From Streptomyces sp. CMB-StM0423 (GTDB taxonomy: Bacteria > Actinomycetota > Actinomycetes > Streptomycetales > Streptomycetaceae), in NCBI RefSeq assembly GCF_002847285.1, contig NZ_CP025407.1:682001-746000 (forward strand): 64,000 nucleotides of DNA. Direction: 5' to 3'. Under the pieces are notes generated by a model. It was given only the letters and a program-made list of their open reading frames with translations. It searched no databases and had not been told where the DNA came from. The position numbers and the translations under genes are program-made. Of this stretch, positions 16,943 to 26,872 are shown piece after piece (position 1 is the first letter of the stretch; every line of letters starts with the position of its first letter).

Positions 16943-18847
16943 TCACTGCTCTTCCTCCGCGTCCTCCTCCGCCAGCATCGCCCGCGCCCGCGCCGCCCGT
17001 ACCGCGGCCGAGAGACTGGCGATGTCGTACGCGCCGTGGTGGCGGCGCCCGTTGACGAAGAACGTCGGCGTGCCCGCGACCCCGCTGAGGTCCGCGGACT
17101 CCGTGTCCGCCGTGACCCGGCCCGCGCCGCTGCCGGCCTGCAGCGACCGGCGGAACCGCTCGACGTCCAGCCCCAGGTCCGCCGCGTGCTCCAGCAGGTC
17201 CCGCGGCGTCAGCCGGTCCTGTGCGGCGAGCAGCCGGTCGTGCATGGGCCAGAACGCGTCCTGCTCGGCCGCCGCCTCCGCGGCCTCGGCGGCGAGCTGG
17301 GCGCGCGGGTGCACGTCGGTGAGCGGCAGGTGGCGCCAGACGTAGCGGATGTCGCCGAAGTCGGCGAGGAGTTCGCGTACGACGGGCTCGGCCCTGCCGC
17401 AGTACGGGCACTCGAAGTCGCCGTACTCGACGACCGTGACGGGCGACTCCAGCGGGCCGCGGATGTGGTCGCGCTCGTGGTCGACGGGCACGGCGAGGTC
17501 CACGACGACGGGCGTGGTGCCCAGGAGCGCGCGGATGCGCCGCGGCTTCGGCAGCCGGGCGGTGGCGAGGGCGACGAGCGCGGTCACGACACCCGAGCAG
17601 ACGACGGCGGTGAGGATCCCGATCTTCGCCTGGGCGAGCTGCTCGCCGTGGAACGCCTTCGTGGCGATCAGCAGCGCGACCGTGAACCCGACGCCGGCGA
17701 TCGTGCCCCCGCCGGCGACCGCCGCCCAGCCGACCGGCGGGCGCGTCCGGCCGCGGCTCAGCCACGCCGTCAGCGCGGTGGCGCCGACGATGCCGATCGG
17801 CTTGCCGAGCACGTACGCCGCCAGGATGCCCAGCGTCACGGGCGAGGTGAACGCGCGTGACAGCAGCCCGCCGTCGAGCTGGATACCGGTGTTGGCCAGG
17901 GCGAACAGCGGCACGATCAGATAGCTGCTCCACGGGTGGTAGATCCGCTGCAGCCGCTCGTTCGGGGAGATCGCCGAGGCGATGCCCTGCCGCGCCTCCC
18001 GCTCCAGCTCCGAGGTGGGCTGCTCCCGGAACGAGCGGAACAGCCCGCTGGCCCGCTCCAGCTCGCTGCGCGGCGCGGGATAGGCGTACGTGGCGAGCCC
18101 GATGAGCAGCCCGACGACGACCGGGTCGATGCCGGACTCCACGAAGGCAACCCACATCGCGACGCCGAGCAGCGCGTAGACGGCGCCACGCCTGCTGCGG
18201 GCGGAGCGCAGGACCAGGATCGCCGCGAAGAACACCACGCCGGCGAGCAGCGCGGGCCAGGTCACGGAGCTGCTGTAGACGAAGGCGATGACGGCCAGGG
18301 CGACGAAGTCGTCGACGACGGTGATGGTGAGGACGAAGGTGTACAGCCGCCGCGGGAACCGCTTGCCGAGGAGGGCCAGCACGCCGAGGGCGAAGGCGGT
18401 GTCGGTGGACATCGCGACACCCCAGCCGGAGGCGGAGGAGTTGCCGGCGTTGATGCTCAGGTAGATGAGCACCGGTACGAGCATCCCGGCGACGCCGGCG
18501 ACGAACGGCAGCGTCATCCGGTGCCGTTCCCGCAGCTCCCCCATGTCGAACTCGCGCCGCGCCTCCAACCCGACGACCAGGAAGAACAGCGTCATCAACC
18601 CGGTGTTGACCCACTCGCGCAGGTCCATGCCGAGACCGCGGTCGCCCAGCTCGACGGACAGGTGGGTGTGCCAGAAGTCCGCGTAGCTGCCGGGTGCGGC
18701 GTTCGCCCAGACGAGGGCGATGACCGCGGCGGCGACGAGGAAGGTGGCGCTGCCGCTCTCGGTGCGGATGAACGTCCAGCGGGCCGAGGTGGTCGGACCG
18801 GCGTCCGTCGTCCGGTCGGCGGGCGGGGCGGCGTCCGGCTGCGGCAT
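16943..18847 (-). CDS. nhaA: Na+/H+ antiporter NhaA fused to a thioredoxin/DsbA-like domain
   Basis: A 634-aa two-part protein. Residues about 28-420 are an NhaA antiporter with multiple membrane spans; the ion-binding Asp pair is present in TITVVDDFVALAVIAFVYS. Residues about 440-620 form a thioredoxin-fold DsbA-like domain with active site CPYC (480-483) and the cis-proline loop GVAGTPTFFVNG. Fusions of this kind are common in actinobacterial NhaA proteins; the redox domain may regulate the antiporter or act as an oxidoreductase. An acidic tail (LAEEDAEEEQ) ends it. It follows the first glycerol kinase gene in the same direction after 123 nt, with no functional link visible. Confidence 0.9.
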   Translation of the reverse strand: MPQPDAAPPADRTTDAGPTTSARWTFIRTESGSATFLVAAAVIALVWANAAPGSYADFWHTHLSVELGDRGLGMDLREWVNTGLMTLFFLVVGLEARREFDMGELRERHRMTLPFVAGVAGMLVPVLIYLSINAGNSSASGWGVAMSTDTAFALGVLALLGKRFPRRLYTFVLTITVVDDFVALAVIAFVYSSSVTWPALLAGVVFFAAILVLRSARSRRGAVYALLGVAMWVAFVESGIDPVVVGLLIGLATYAYPAPRSELERASGLFRSFREQPTSELEREARQGIASAISPNERLQRIYHPWSSYLIVPLFALANTGIQLDGGLLSRAFTSPVTLGILAAYVLGKPIGIVGATALTAWLSRGRTRPPVGWAAVAGGGTIAGVGFTVALLIATKAFHGEQLAQAKIGILTAVVCSGVVTALVALATARLPKPRRIRALLGTTPVVVDLAVPVDHERDHIRGPLESPVTVVEYGDFECPYCGRAEPVVRELLADFGDIRYVWRHLPLTDVHPRAQLAAEAAEAAAEQDAFWPMHDRLLAAQDRLTPRDLLEHAADLGLDVERFRRSLQAGSGAGRVTADTESADLSGVAGTPTFFVNGRRHHGAYDIASLSAAVRAARARAMLAEEDAEEEQ

Positions 18848-18970
18848 GCTCGGTCTCTCTCGTCTCGCGAACCGTGGTCGACGCGAGGACGTGGGGCGCC
18901 GCCGTGGACCGATGTTACGCGCCGCGCACGCCCTGCCCCCGGTGCGCGGCGCTCCGGCACGGCGCCGAGG

Positions 18971-20530
18971 TCACCGCAGGTCCGGGGACCGGGTGTCTTC
19001 GGTCCAGCCCATGGTGCGCTGGACTGCTTTGTGCCAGTTGTTGTATTCGCGGTCGCGGGTTTGGGTGTCCATGCGGGGGGTCCATTCGGCGGCGCGGCGC
19101 CAGTTGGCGCGCAGGGCGTCGGTGTCGGGCCAGTAGCCGACGGCGAGCCCGGCGGCGTAGGCGGCGCCGAGGCAGGTGGTTTCGGCGACGAGGGGGCGGA
19201 CGACGGGGGCGTCGAGGACGTCGGCGAGGGTTTGCATGAGGAGGTTGTTGGCGGTCATGCCGCCGTCGACCTTCAGGGAGGTGAGTTCGACACCGGAGTC
19301 CTTGGTCATGGCGTCGACGATCTCGCGGGTCTGCCAGGCGGTGGCTTCCAGTACCGCCCGTGCCAGGTGCGCCTTCGTCACGTAGCGTGTGAGTCCCGCG
19401 ATGACGCCGCGGGCGTCGTCGCGCCAGTAGGGGGCGAACAGGCCGGAGAAGGCGGGTACGAAGTAGGCGCCGCCGTTGTCCTCGACGCTCAGGGCGAGGG
19501 TTTCGATTTCGGCGGCGGTGGAGATGATGCCCATCTGGTCGCGCATCCACTGCACCAGTGCCCCGGTGATCGCGATGGATCCTTCCAGGGCGTAGACGGC
19601 GGGTGCCTGGCCGATGCGGTAGCCGACGGTGGTCAGCAGGCCGTTTTCTGAGTGGACGGGTTCGCCGGCGGTGTTCATCAGCAGGAAGGTGCCGGTGCCG
19701 TAGGTGGATTTGGCTTCGCCCTGGGCGAAGCAGGTCTGCCCGAACAGTGCCGCTTGCTGGTCGCCCAGTGCGGAGGCGACGGGTACTGCGGTCAGGGTGC
19801 CGGAGGTGGCGTGGCCGTAGACCTCGGCGGAGGAGCGGATTTCGGGGAGGACTGCTTGGGGGACGCCCATGGCCTGGCAGATGGCGGGGTCCCAGTCGAG
19901 GGTTTCGAGGTTCATGAGCATGGTGCGGGAGGCGTTGGTGACGTCGGTGACGTGGACGCCGCGGCCGGGGCCTCCGGTGAGGTTCCAGATGACCCAGGAG
20001 TCCATGGTGCCGAAGAGGATGTCGCCTGCTTCTGCGCGGGCGGGCAGGCCCGGGGTGTTGTCGAGGAGCCAGCGGATTTTGGGGCCGGCGAAGTAGGAGG
20101 CGAGGGGCAGGCCGGTGGTGGCGCGGAAGCGGTCCTGGCCTTCGGTGCCGCCCAGTTGCCGGCAGAGTTCGGCGGTGCGGGTGTCTTGCCAGACGATGGC
20201 GTTGGCGACGGGTTCGCCGGTGTTCTTGTCCCAGAGCAGGGTGGTTTCGCGTTGGTTGGTGATGCCGATGGCTTTGACGTCGGCGCGGGTGATGCCGGCT
20301 TTGGCGACGGCGCCGTCGACGACCTGCTGGACGTTGCGCCAGATCTCGGTGGCGTTGTGCTCGACCCAGCCGGGCCTGGGGAAGATCTGCTCGTGTTCCT
20401 TCTGGTCCACCGACACGATCCGGCCATCGGTGTCGAACACGATGCACCGGCTCGAAGTCGTCCCCTGATCGATAGCCGCAATGAACGGGCCGGGGCGCTG
20501 CGGGGAGGGGGCGCTGTAATCGTCGGTCAC
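18971..20530 (-). CDS. glpK: Glycerol kinase 1
   Basis: A 519-aa FGGY-family kinase that phosphorylates glycerol to glycerol 3-phosphate in the cytoplasm. It carries the N-terminal phosphate loop [16 protein letters not shown], the glycerol-binding INQRETT-type stretch ([12 protein letters not shown]), [17 protein letters not shown] and the FGGY signature region near [12 protein letters not shown]. The GTG at 20530 is chosen because AGGAG stands 6 nt before it; the frame stays open to an ATG at 20611. It is divergent from an IclR-type regulator, as glycerol genes are in streptomycetes. No glycerol facilitator or GlpD gene is present in the window. Confidence 0.95.
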   Translation of the reverse strand: MTDDYSAPSPQRPGPFIAAIDQGTTSSRCIVFDTDGRIVSVDQKEHEQIFPRPGWVEHNATEIWRNVQQVVDGAVAKAGITRADVKAIGITNQRETTLLWDKNTGEPVANAIVWQDTRTAELCRQLGGTEGQDRFRATTGLPLASYFAGPKIRWLLDNTPGLPARAEAGDILFGTMDSWVIWNLTGGPGRGVHVTDVTNASRTMLMNLETLDWDPAICQAMGVPQAVLPEIRSSAEVYGHATSGTLTAVPVASALGDQQAALFGQTCFAQGEAKSTYGTGTFLLMNTAGEPVHSENGLLTTVGYRIGQAPAVYALEGSIAITGALVQWMRDQMGIISTAAEIETLALSVEDNGGAYFVPAFSGLFAPYWRDDARGVIAGLTRYVTKAHLARAVLEATAWQTREIVDAMTKDSGVELTSLKVDGGMTANNLLMQTLADVLDAPVVRPLVAETTCLGAAYAAGLAVGYWPDTDALRANWRRAAEWTPRMDTQTRDREYNNWHKAVQRTMGWTEDTRSPDLR

Positions 20531-20715
20531 GGTCTGCTCCTGCTCCGAAACGTCGCATCGGTCGCCGGGACCGTGCCGCTGCGCCGGCACCCCGGCCCGT
20601 GGTGAGTACATGACCAGTGCGGAAACCCGCCGTCAACGACGCCCTGCCGACATTGTCGAACGAATCTGCTGCACCCCGCTTTCACCGGCGGGGCGCGGAG
20701 GCTTATGGTCGGCGC

Positions 20716-21483
20716 GTGCCAGGTCCGGTTCAGTCGGTTGAACGCGCGGCGGCGATACTGCACTTGCTGGCGCGCGGTTCCGGCCGCCTCGGGGTCAGCG
20801 AGCTGTCCGGGTCGCTGGGCCTGGCGAAGGGCACGGTGCACGGGCTGCTGCGGACGCTGCAGCAGGTGGGATTCGTCGAGCAGGACCGCGACACCGGCAA
20901 GTACCGGATCGGCGACACGCTCCGTGATCTCCGCTCGGGCCACGTCGACGCCAACGAGCTCCGCTCCCGCGCCCTGAACTGGGCCGACGGGCTGGCCGCC
21001 AGAAGCCGCGAGGCGGTGCGCATCGGCGTCCCCGCCGACGGCCGGGTCCTCGTCGTCCATCACGTCTTCCGGCCCGGCGACCCGCAGCAGACCCTCGACG
21101 TGGCCACGACGCTGCCGGCGCACGCGACCGCGCTGGGCAAGGTGCTGCTCGCGTACGACGTGAACACCCCGGCGGTGCTGGGCGGCGAGCCCCCGGCCGC
21201 GTACACGCCCAGGACGCTGACCGCGCCCGCGGTGCTCCTGGCGGAGCTGCGGCGGGTGCGCGAGGCGGGCTGGGCCGGCGAGCACGGCGAACGGCGCCTG
21301 GAGGAGGCGGGGATCGCGGCGCCGCTGCGCGGCCCGGGCGGTCTCGTCGTCGGCGCGCTCGGCATCTCGGGACCGGCCGAGCGGCTCTGCGAGCGCTCCG
21401 GCACGCTGCGCGAGGACCTGGTGGGGCTGGTGCTCGGCACGGCCAGGTCGGTGTCGCGGGACCTGGGCGCGTCCCGGCGGTGA
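20716..21483 (+). CDS. IclR-family regulator (GylR-like)
   Basis: A 255-aa IclR regulator. Winged helix in residues 1-65 (PVQSVERAAAILHLLA, then LGVSELSGSLGLAKGTVHGLLRTL), effector domain in 70-250 (EAVRIGVPADGRVLVVHHV, TLPAHATALGKVLLAY). Start set at the GTG where homology to the family begins; a longer frame opens at 20617. It lies between two glycerol kinase genes, divergent from the first and 69 nt before the second, matching the position of the glycerol-operon repressor GylR in Streptomyces. It very likely controls both kinases in response to glycerol or glycerol 3-phosphate. Confidence 0.88.
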   Translation: MPGPVQSVERAAAILHLLARGSGRLGVSELSGSLGLAKGTVHGLLRTLQQVGFVEQDRDTGKYRIGDTLRDLRSGHVDANELRSRALNWADGLAARSREAVRIGVPADGRVLVVHHVFRPGDPQQTLDVATTLPAHATALGKVLLAYDVNTPAVLGGEPPAAYTPRTLTAPAVLLAELRRVREAGWAGEHGERRLEEAGIAAPLRGPGGLVVGALGISGPAERLCERSGTLREDLVGLVLGTARSVSRDLGASRR

Positions 21484-21552
21484 CGGCCGCGCGGGACCGA
21501 GGAGACGAGACGGGCCGTCCGGGCGGGGCGGCCGGTACGGAGCGGGGGCGGC

Positions 21553-23559
21553 GTGGTGCAGCGGTACGTGATGTCGGTGGACCAGGGCACGACGTCCACC
21601 CGGTGCATCCTCTTCGACGCCCAGGGCCGGCTGGTCTCCGTGGTGCAGCGCGAGCACAAGCAGTACTTCCCGCGGCCCGGCTGGGTGGAGCACGACGCCG
21701 TGGAGATCTGGCGGAACCTGCGCCGGATCGTGCCGCGGACGCTGGCGGAGGCGGGCGCAGACGCCGGCCAGGTCGTCGCGCTGGGCATCGCCAACCAGCG
21801 GGAGACGACGGTGCTGTGGGACCGGCACACCGGACGCCCGGCCGCCCGCGCCGTCGTCTGGCAGGACACCCGTACCGACGAGCTGGCGGCGCGGCTGGCC
21901 CGGGACCCGCGCGCCGACCGGGTGCGCGCGCTCTGCGGGCTGCCGCTGGCCACGTACTTCTCCGCGCCGCGGATCCGCTGGCTGCTGGACTCCACCCCGG
22001 GGCTGCGGGAGCGGGCGGAGCGCGGCGACGTGCTGTTCGGCACGATGGAGAGCTGGCTGATCTGGAACCTGACCGGCGGGCCCGCGGGCGGGCTGCACAT
22101 CACCGACGTCACCAACGCCAGCCGCACGATGCTGATGAACCTGCGCTCCCTGTCGTGGGACGACGAGCTGCTGGACTTCTTCGGGGTGCCGAAGGCGATG
22201 CTGCCGGAGATCCGCTCCTCCACGCAGACGTACGGCACGACCACCACCGTCGTCCCCGGCATCCGTATCGCCGCGGCGCTCGGCGACCAGCAGGCGGCGC
22301 TCTTCGGCCAGACCTGCTTCGCGCCCGGCGAGGCCAAGTGCACGTACGGCACGGGCAGTTTCCTGCTGCTCAACACCGGCGAGACCCCGGCGGCCTCCCG
22401 GCACGGGCTGCTGACGACCGTCGGCTTCAAGATCGGGGACGAGCCGGCGGTGTACGCGCTGGAGGGCTCGATCGCGGTGACGGGGTCGCTGGTGCAGTGG
22501 TTCCGCGACGGGCTGCGGCTGATCGGCAGCGCGCCGGAGATCGAGACGCTGGCGCAGACCGTCGACGACAACGGCGGCTGCTACATCGTGCCGGCGTTCT
22601 CGGGGCTGTTCGCGCCGCACTGGCACAGCGAGGCGCGGGGCGTGATCGCCGGGCTCACCTCGTACATCACCAAGGGGCATCTGGCGCGGGCGGTGCTGGA
22701 GGCGACGGGCTGGCAGACGCGGGAGGTGGTGGACGCGATGAACGCCGACTCGGGTCTGGCGCTCTCCGGCCTGCGCGTCGACGGCGGCATGACGGCGGAC
22801 AATTTGCTGATGCAGTTCGTCGCCGACGTCCTCGACGTGCCCGTCGTCCGGCCGATGATGGCGGAGACGGTCTCGCTGGGCGCGGCGTACGCGGCGGGTC
22901 TCGCGGTCGGCTACTGGCCGGACCTGGAGGGGCTGCGGCGCAACTGGCACCGGGCGGCGCAGTGGCTGCCGCGGATGCCGGAGAGCCGCAGATCCGCGGA
23001 GTACGCCAACTGGCGCCACGCGGTGGGCCTGACGTTCGGCTGGACCCGTCCCGCGGAGAGCCCGCCGCCGTCGGGGGCCGACGTGGTCGACCTGGTGCTG
23101 GCCGACCACCGCAGGGTGGAGCACCTGCTGAGCGCGCTGCGCAGCGAGGAGGCGGACCGGCGCGCCGTGCTGCACGAGCTTGCGGGGCTGCTGGTGGCGC
23201 ACGTCGAGGCCGGCCGGGCGGCGGCGCACGCCGGGACCGGCGCGACGGCGTACGCGCTCTGCCCCGACGACGCCGGCCACGGTCCGGCGGCGCTCGCACG
23301 CGCCCTGCTGGCGCTGCTGCGTATGGACGAGCCCGCCGGGCCGGAGTTCGACACCGCGCTGGACCGTCTGGGAACCGTCGCCGCCGGGCACATCGCCGCC
23401 GGCGAGCGCGTCCACCTCAACGCGCTGCGCCGCGGCGCCTCCGCGCAGGAGCGCGCCGCCCTGGGCCGCGCGTACGCCGTGGCGCGCGGACGGCTGCGCG
23501 CCTCCGGCTGCGACAGCGCGGCCCGGGTCGCGGCGCTGGCGGGCGAGTCCGTGCCGTAG
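21553..23559 (+). CDS. Glycerol kinase 2 with C-terminal hemerythrin-like domain
   Basis: A 668-aa protein. Residues 1-500 are a complete glycerol kinase ([53 protein letters not shown]). Residues about 510-668 are an extra helical domain starting [17 protein letters not shown], with a second half [20 protein letters not shown]. Its spacing matches HHE hemerythrin domains. Candidate ligands H519, H550, H559, H613 and E619 remain, but the usual Glu after the second His is lost (HVEAGR instead of HxxxEE), so iron binding may be weakened or gone. GTG start with GGAG 10 nt upstream. It is probably co-regulated with the IclR gene just before it. The fusion is the unusual point. Confidence 0.85.
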   Translation: MVQRYVMSVDQGTTSTRCILFDAQGRLVSVVQREHKQYFPRPGWVEHDAVEIWRNLRRIVPRTLAEAGADAGQVVALGIANQRETTVLWDRHTGRPAARAVVWQDTRTDELAARLARDPRADRVRALCGLPLATYFSAPRIRWLLDSTPGLRERAERGDVLFGTMESWLIWNLTGGPAGGLHITDVTNASRTMLMNLRSLSWDDELLDFFGVPKAMLPEIRSSTQTYGTTTTVVPGIRIAAALGDQQAALFGQTCFAPGEAKCTYGTGSFLLLNTGETPAASRHGLLTTVGFKIGDEPAVYALEGSIAVTGSLVQWFRDGLRLIGSAPEIETLAQTVDDNGGCYIVPAFSGLFAPHWHSEARGVIAGLTSYITKGHLARAVLEATGWQTREVVDAMNADSGLALSGLRVDGGMTADNLLMQFVADVLDVPVVRPMMAETVSLGAAYAAGLAVGYWPDLEGLRRNWHRAAQWLPRMPESRRSAEYANWRHAVGLTFGWTRPAESPPPSGADVVDLVLADHRRVEHLLSALRSEEADRRAVLHELAGLLVAHVEAGRAAAHAGTGATAYALCPDDAGHGPAALARALLALLRMDEPAGPEFDTALDRLGTVAAGHIAAGERVHLNALRRGASAQERAALGRAYAVARGRLRASGCDSAARVAALAGESVP

Positions 23560-23583
23560 CCGCGCGCCCCCGTGGCGCTGCGG

Positions 23584-23838
23584 TCAGGCGCCGGCGGTGC
23601 CGCGGCCGGTGACGAGGTCGTCGAAGTCCCCTTCCTTGGCGGCCCGCAGGAACGCGGCCAGCCCCGCGGTCCCGTAGACCAGCGCGGGGCCCTGCGGGTC
23701 CCGCGAGTTGCGGACCGCGACCTCCCCGCCGGACAGCCCGGCCAGCTCCACGCACTCGCCGTTGGGGTTGCTGTGGTGGCTCTTGCGCCACTCGACGTTC
23801 CCCAGCCGGCCCGCGGACACACCGTTCTCGACCTGCAT
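23584..23838 (-). CDS. DUF397 domain protein
   Basis: An 84-aa protein with the DUF397 pattern: WRKSHHSNPNGECVELA, VAVRNSRDPQGPAL, then AFLRAAKEGDFD. Start fixed by AAGGAG 7 nt upstream of the ATG. In streptomycetes DUF397 proteins are small partners, often antagonists, of Scr1/WhiJ-type XRE regulators. Such a regulator lies 217 nt upstream in the same direction. It is convergent with glycerol kinase 2, 24 nt apart. Confidence 0.88.
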   Translation of the reverse strand: MQVENGVSAGRLGNVEWRKSHHSNPNGECVELAGLSGGEVAVRNSRDPQGPALVYGTAGLAAFLRAAKEGDFDDLVTGRGTAGA

Positions 23839-24055
23839 GGCTGCTCCTTCCAACTGATCTTCCGCGTACTGTACTTGCGTCTGTGCTTGCGGATGCACTT
23901 ACAGATGAAATTTCATTCGGCTGTCACCGAGCGCTCGGAGCGCGGTGGCACACGGTGATCGAATCCGGCCGAACTGCCGTACGGGAGCAGGTGGAAAGCC
24001 CCGGCGGACGGCGGGGTTCCGGGGGCTGCGGAGGGGGTGCGGGCGGCGGGCCCCG

Positions 24056-24973
24056 TCAGGTGGTGTGCAGGAGCTGCCGCAGGAACGTGTCGGTGTCCGT
24101 CAGCTCCGTGGCCGGCGCCGCCAGCCGGTCGACGGCCAGCCGGTGCCGCTCGACGTCGTCGGCGTCGTCGAGGTAGAGCGCGCCGGTGAGCTGCTCCAGG
24201 TACGCGATGTCCGGCAGGTCCGCCTCGGCGAAGCGCAGCAGCGTCACCGAGCCGGCCAGCACCGTCGCGGCGGAGGTCTGCAGCGGCACGACGTGCACCG
24301 CGATCTCCGGGAACTCCGCGCTGGACAGCCGGATCAGATGGCGTAGCTGCTCGCGCATCACCGCGGGGCCGCCCACGCTGCGGCGCAGCGCGCCCTCGTC
24401 GATGAGCTGCCAGCAGCGCGGCGGGTCCTGCCTGGCGAGGAGCTGCTGCCGGCGCTCCAGCAGGTCGACGCGGCGGGCCACGGCGTTGGCGCTGTCGTCG
24501 GGGTACGTCAGCCGCGCCAGCGCGGCGGCGTAGGCGGGGGTCTGGAGCAGGTCGGGCACGCGGTGCGACTGGTAGCCGCGGATGAGCGTCGCGCCCTCTT
24601 CGAGCCCGAGGTACGTTTCCAGCCAGCGCGGCGTCAGATCGCCGTACTGCTGCCACCAGCCGGGGGTGTTGGCGCCGCGGGCCAGCGCGAGGTACGTTTC
24701 GCGCTCCCGGATGTCGGTGACCGCGTAGAGCGTCAGCAGGTCCGCGATGTCGCGCTCCTTGCAGCCGCCCTGGCCGCGTTCGAGCCGGCTCATCTTGGGC
24801 ACCGAGGCCCGGATGGCCTGCGCCGCCGCGTCGAGTCCGACGCCGCGCCTGACGCGCAGCCTGCGCAGCCGGGAGCCGAGGACGATCCGCCGGATCGTGG
24901 GCCCGCCCCGGCCGGGGTCCACGCCGCCCCCGGGCAGCCGGCGCCCGCCGGCCACCGGTACTGACCCCGCCAT
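24056..24973 (-). CDS. XRE-family regulator, Scr1/WhiJ type (DUF5753)
   Basis: A 305-aa DNA-binding protein. The helix-turn-helix lies near residues 30-90 (LGSRLRRLRVRRGVGLDAAA, VPKMSRLERGQ). The C-terminal domain is DUF5753-like: QYGDLTPRWLETYLGLEEGA, RGYQSHRVPDLLQTPAYA, then EFPEIAVHVVPLQ. Members pair with small DUF397 proteins and affect development or antibiotic production in streptomycetes. The ATG at 24973 follows a G-rich ribosome-binding stretch. The adjacent DUF397 gene at 23584-23838 is the likely partner. Confidence 0.9.
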   Translation of the reverse strand: MAGSVPVAGGRRLPGGGVDPGRGGPTIRRIVLGSRLRRLRVRRGVGLDAAAQAIRASVPKMSRLERGQGGCKERDIADLLTLYAVTDIRERETYLALARGANTPGWWQQYGDLTPRWLETYLGLEEGATLIRGYQSHRVPDLLQTPAYAAALARLTYPDDSANAVARRVDLLERRQQLLARQDPPRCWQLIDEGALRRSVGGPAVMREQLRHLIRLSSAEFPEIAVHVVPLQTSAATVLAGSVTLLRFAEADLPDIAYLEQLTGALYLDDADDVERHRLAVDRLAAPATELTDTDTFLRQLLHTT

Positions 24974-25123
24974 CTCCCCTCCCCCGCCGGTCGGTTCACC
25001 ATCCCGTCGCCAGCGCGGAATCATACCCGCCCGGGGCCTCTTTCCCGAACCTTCGTCCGGTTTTCGCCTACCGGATCGGAGGTGGACTCGTTGCTTCCGG
25101 ACCGGGCGGGGCAGCGGAGGAGA

Positions 25124-25927
25124 TCAGCTCCTGGCGCCCGGTTCGTCCGCGGACTCGTGCCAGCCCCCGACGACGATCCGGGCGAGCCGGCCGAAGAACC
25201 AGAAGACCAGCACGCCGAAGAGCGAGGAGACCAGCACCGCCGCGAGCAACTGCTCGGACTGCAGCCGCGACTGGTAGAGGTCGATCAGCACCCCGATGCC
25301 CGGCTGCCCCTGGCGGAAGAAGAAATCGCCGACGATGGCGCCGACCACGGACATCCCGGCGGCGATCCGCAGCCCGGTGAAGATGTGCGGCAGCGCGGCG
25401 GGCAGTTGGAGCTTCCACAGCCGCGTCAGCCGGCCGGCGTGCTGGAGCCGGAACAGGTCGTGGTACGAGGAGTCGGCGGAGCGGATGCCGAAGAGCGTGC
25501 TGGTGAGGATGGGGAAGAAGGCGATGATGACGCAGACGAGCACCCGGGTGGAGAACCCGTAGCCCCACCAGAAGCCGAAGAGCGGGACCAGGGCGAGGAT
25601 CGGCGTCACCTGGAGCACGACGAAGTACGGGAAGAGGGAACGTTCCAGCCACCGGGCCTGGCTCATCAGGATCGCCATCGCGATCGCCCCGACCGCCGAG
25701 ATGAGCAGCCCCAGCGAGGCGACCTGCGCGGACAGCAGCAGGGCGTCGAGGAGTTCGGCGCGGTTGTCGCCGTCGAGGAACCCCACCCGCACCACGTCGT
25801 GCGGCGGCGGAAAGAGGAAGCGCCGGTCCTCGGCCAGCACCACCATGCTGATCAGGTACCACACGCCCACGGCGGCACCGGCCACCAGCACGGCGGGCAG
25901 CCTCCGGAGCAGCGGGCGCAGGTTCAT
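25124..25927 (-). CDS. ABC transporter permease (SsuC/TauC/ThiX type)
   Basis: A 267-aa membrane permease of the nitrate/sulfonate/thiamine-precursor class. Six segments are apparent, starting with LPAVLVAGAAVGVWYLISMV. The ATPase-contact loop is near LFRLQHAGRLTRLWKLQLPAALP. Its ATG overlaps the stop of the methyltransferase gene (ATGA), so it should be translationally coupled to it. It works with the lipoprotein at 26873 and the ATPase at 28121. The substrate is unknown. Confidence 0.9.
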   Translation of the reverse strand: MNLRPLLRRLPAVLVAGAAVGVWYLISMVVLAEDRRFLFPPPHDVVRVGFLDGDNRAELLDALLLSAQVASLGLLISAVGAIAMAILMSQARWLERSLFPYFVVLQVTPILALVPLFGFWWGYGFSTRVLVCVIIAFFPILTSTLFGIRSADSSYHDLFRLQHAGRLTRLWKLQLPAALPHIFTGLRIAAGMSVVGAIVGDFFFRQGQPGIGVLIDLYQSRLQSEQLLAAVLVSSLFGVLVFWFFGRLARIVVGGWHESADEPGARS

Positions 25928-26742
25928 GGCTTGACGGCCACCAGCGTGTAGGCGTTTCCCTCGGTACGGTCCGGGTGCCGGGGGCGCCAGCGGTGCGCGA
26001 CCACGACGCCGGGGTCGACCGTCTCCCACCCGTCGGTGATCCGCTCCAGCTCGGCGCGGCCGCGCTCCACCATCGGCGTCGCCCCGCGCGCCCACGCCTT
26101 GGTGAGCAGGCTGACCCGGGAGTCGAGTTCGGCCGATATCTGGGACGCGGCGAGGTAACTGCCCGGGACGACCCCGCGGCGGACCCGCGCCACCAGGTCC
26201 GCCGGGTCCTCCTCGTCGAGCAGGAAGTGCAGCAGCCCGACCATGAGCACGGCCACGGGCCGGTCGAGGTCCAGCACGGCGCGGGTGTCCGGGTGGGTGA
26301 GGATCAGCTCGGGTTTCCGGACGTCGCCGGCGAAGGCGACGGTCAGGATCCCGTCGCTGTGCAGGGCCTGCATGTGCGCCACGGCGACCGGGTTGTAGTC
26401 GACGTAGACGATCCGGGTGTCGGGGGCGATGCCGTGCGCGATCTCGTGGACGTTGGGCATGCGCCGTTGCGGCAGGCCGCAGCCGATGTCGAGGATCTGG
26501 CGGATGCCGGCCTCCCCGACCAGGTAGCGCACGGCCCGTTCCAGGAAGAGCCGCTGGGCGCGTACGCGCATCTTCACGTCCGGCATGAAGGTGGACTCGA
26601 CCTCGTCCACCAGCGCGCGGTCCGGGCCGAGGTTGTCGCTGCCGCCGAGGTGGTAATCGTACGTGCGGGAGGCGTGGGGGGCCGTGGGGTCGGGCAGGGG
26701 CGACGTGCCGTGGGGGCCGTCGGCTATGCCGTTGTCGCTCAT
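25924..26742 (-). CDS. S-adenosylmethionine-dependent methyltransferase (PF04672 type)
   Basis: A 272-aa protein of the actinobacterial SAM-dependent methyltransferase family PF04672 (Methyltransf_19). The signature opening RTYDYHLGGSDNLGPDR is near residue 26, the SAM motif QILDIGCGLPQ near 83, and IVYVDYNPVAV follows as motif II. Targets of this family are not known. Its place is unusual: inside an ABC importer operon, between the binding-protein gene and the permease gene, sharing ATGA with the latter. It may modify the imported compound, or simply have been inserted into the operon. Confidence 0.87.
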   Translation of the reverse strand: MSDNGIADGPHGTSPLPDPTAPHASRTYDYHLGGSDNLGPDRALVDEVESTFMPDVKMRVRAQRLFLERAVRYLVGEAGIRQILDIGCGLPQRRMPNVHEIAHGIAPDTRIVYVDYNPVAVAHMQALHSDGILTVAFAGDVRKPELILTHPDTRAVLDLDRPVAVLMVGLLHFLLDEEDPADLVARVRRGVVPGSYLAASQISAELDSRVSLLTKAWARGATPMVERGRAELERITDGWETVDPGVVVAHRWRPRHPDRTEGNAYTLVAVKP

Positions 26743-26828
26743 GTTCCTCTCCGCATCGGCCGCGTACGGCCGTGGCTGTGCCGGCCCGCACCGCGGTGCG
26801 GGCCGGGAGGGCAGCGTACTCCACCGCG

Positions 26829-26860
26829 CCGCCGGGGCCCGCGGTGCGCGGGCCCGGCGG
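26829..26860 (-). terminator. Hairpin between binding-protein and methyltransferase genes
   Basis: A stem of 14 pairs with one bulged G (26829-26843 with 26847-26860) and a 3-nt loop starts 12 nt after the binding-protein stop on the minus strand. It may be a partial terminator or an mRNA stabiliser that lowers expression of the methyltransferase and permease relative to the lipoprotein. Confidence 0.5.
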
Positions 26861-26872
26861 TCGGGCGGCTGG

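Noticed and set aside
20531..20715. Possible operator for the IclR regulator between the glycerol kinase and regulator genes
   Set aside because: A regulator site is expected here, but I found no repeat convincing enough to place it.
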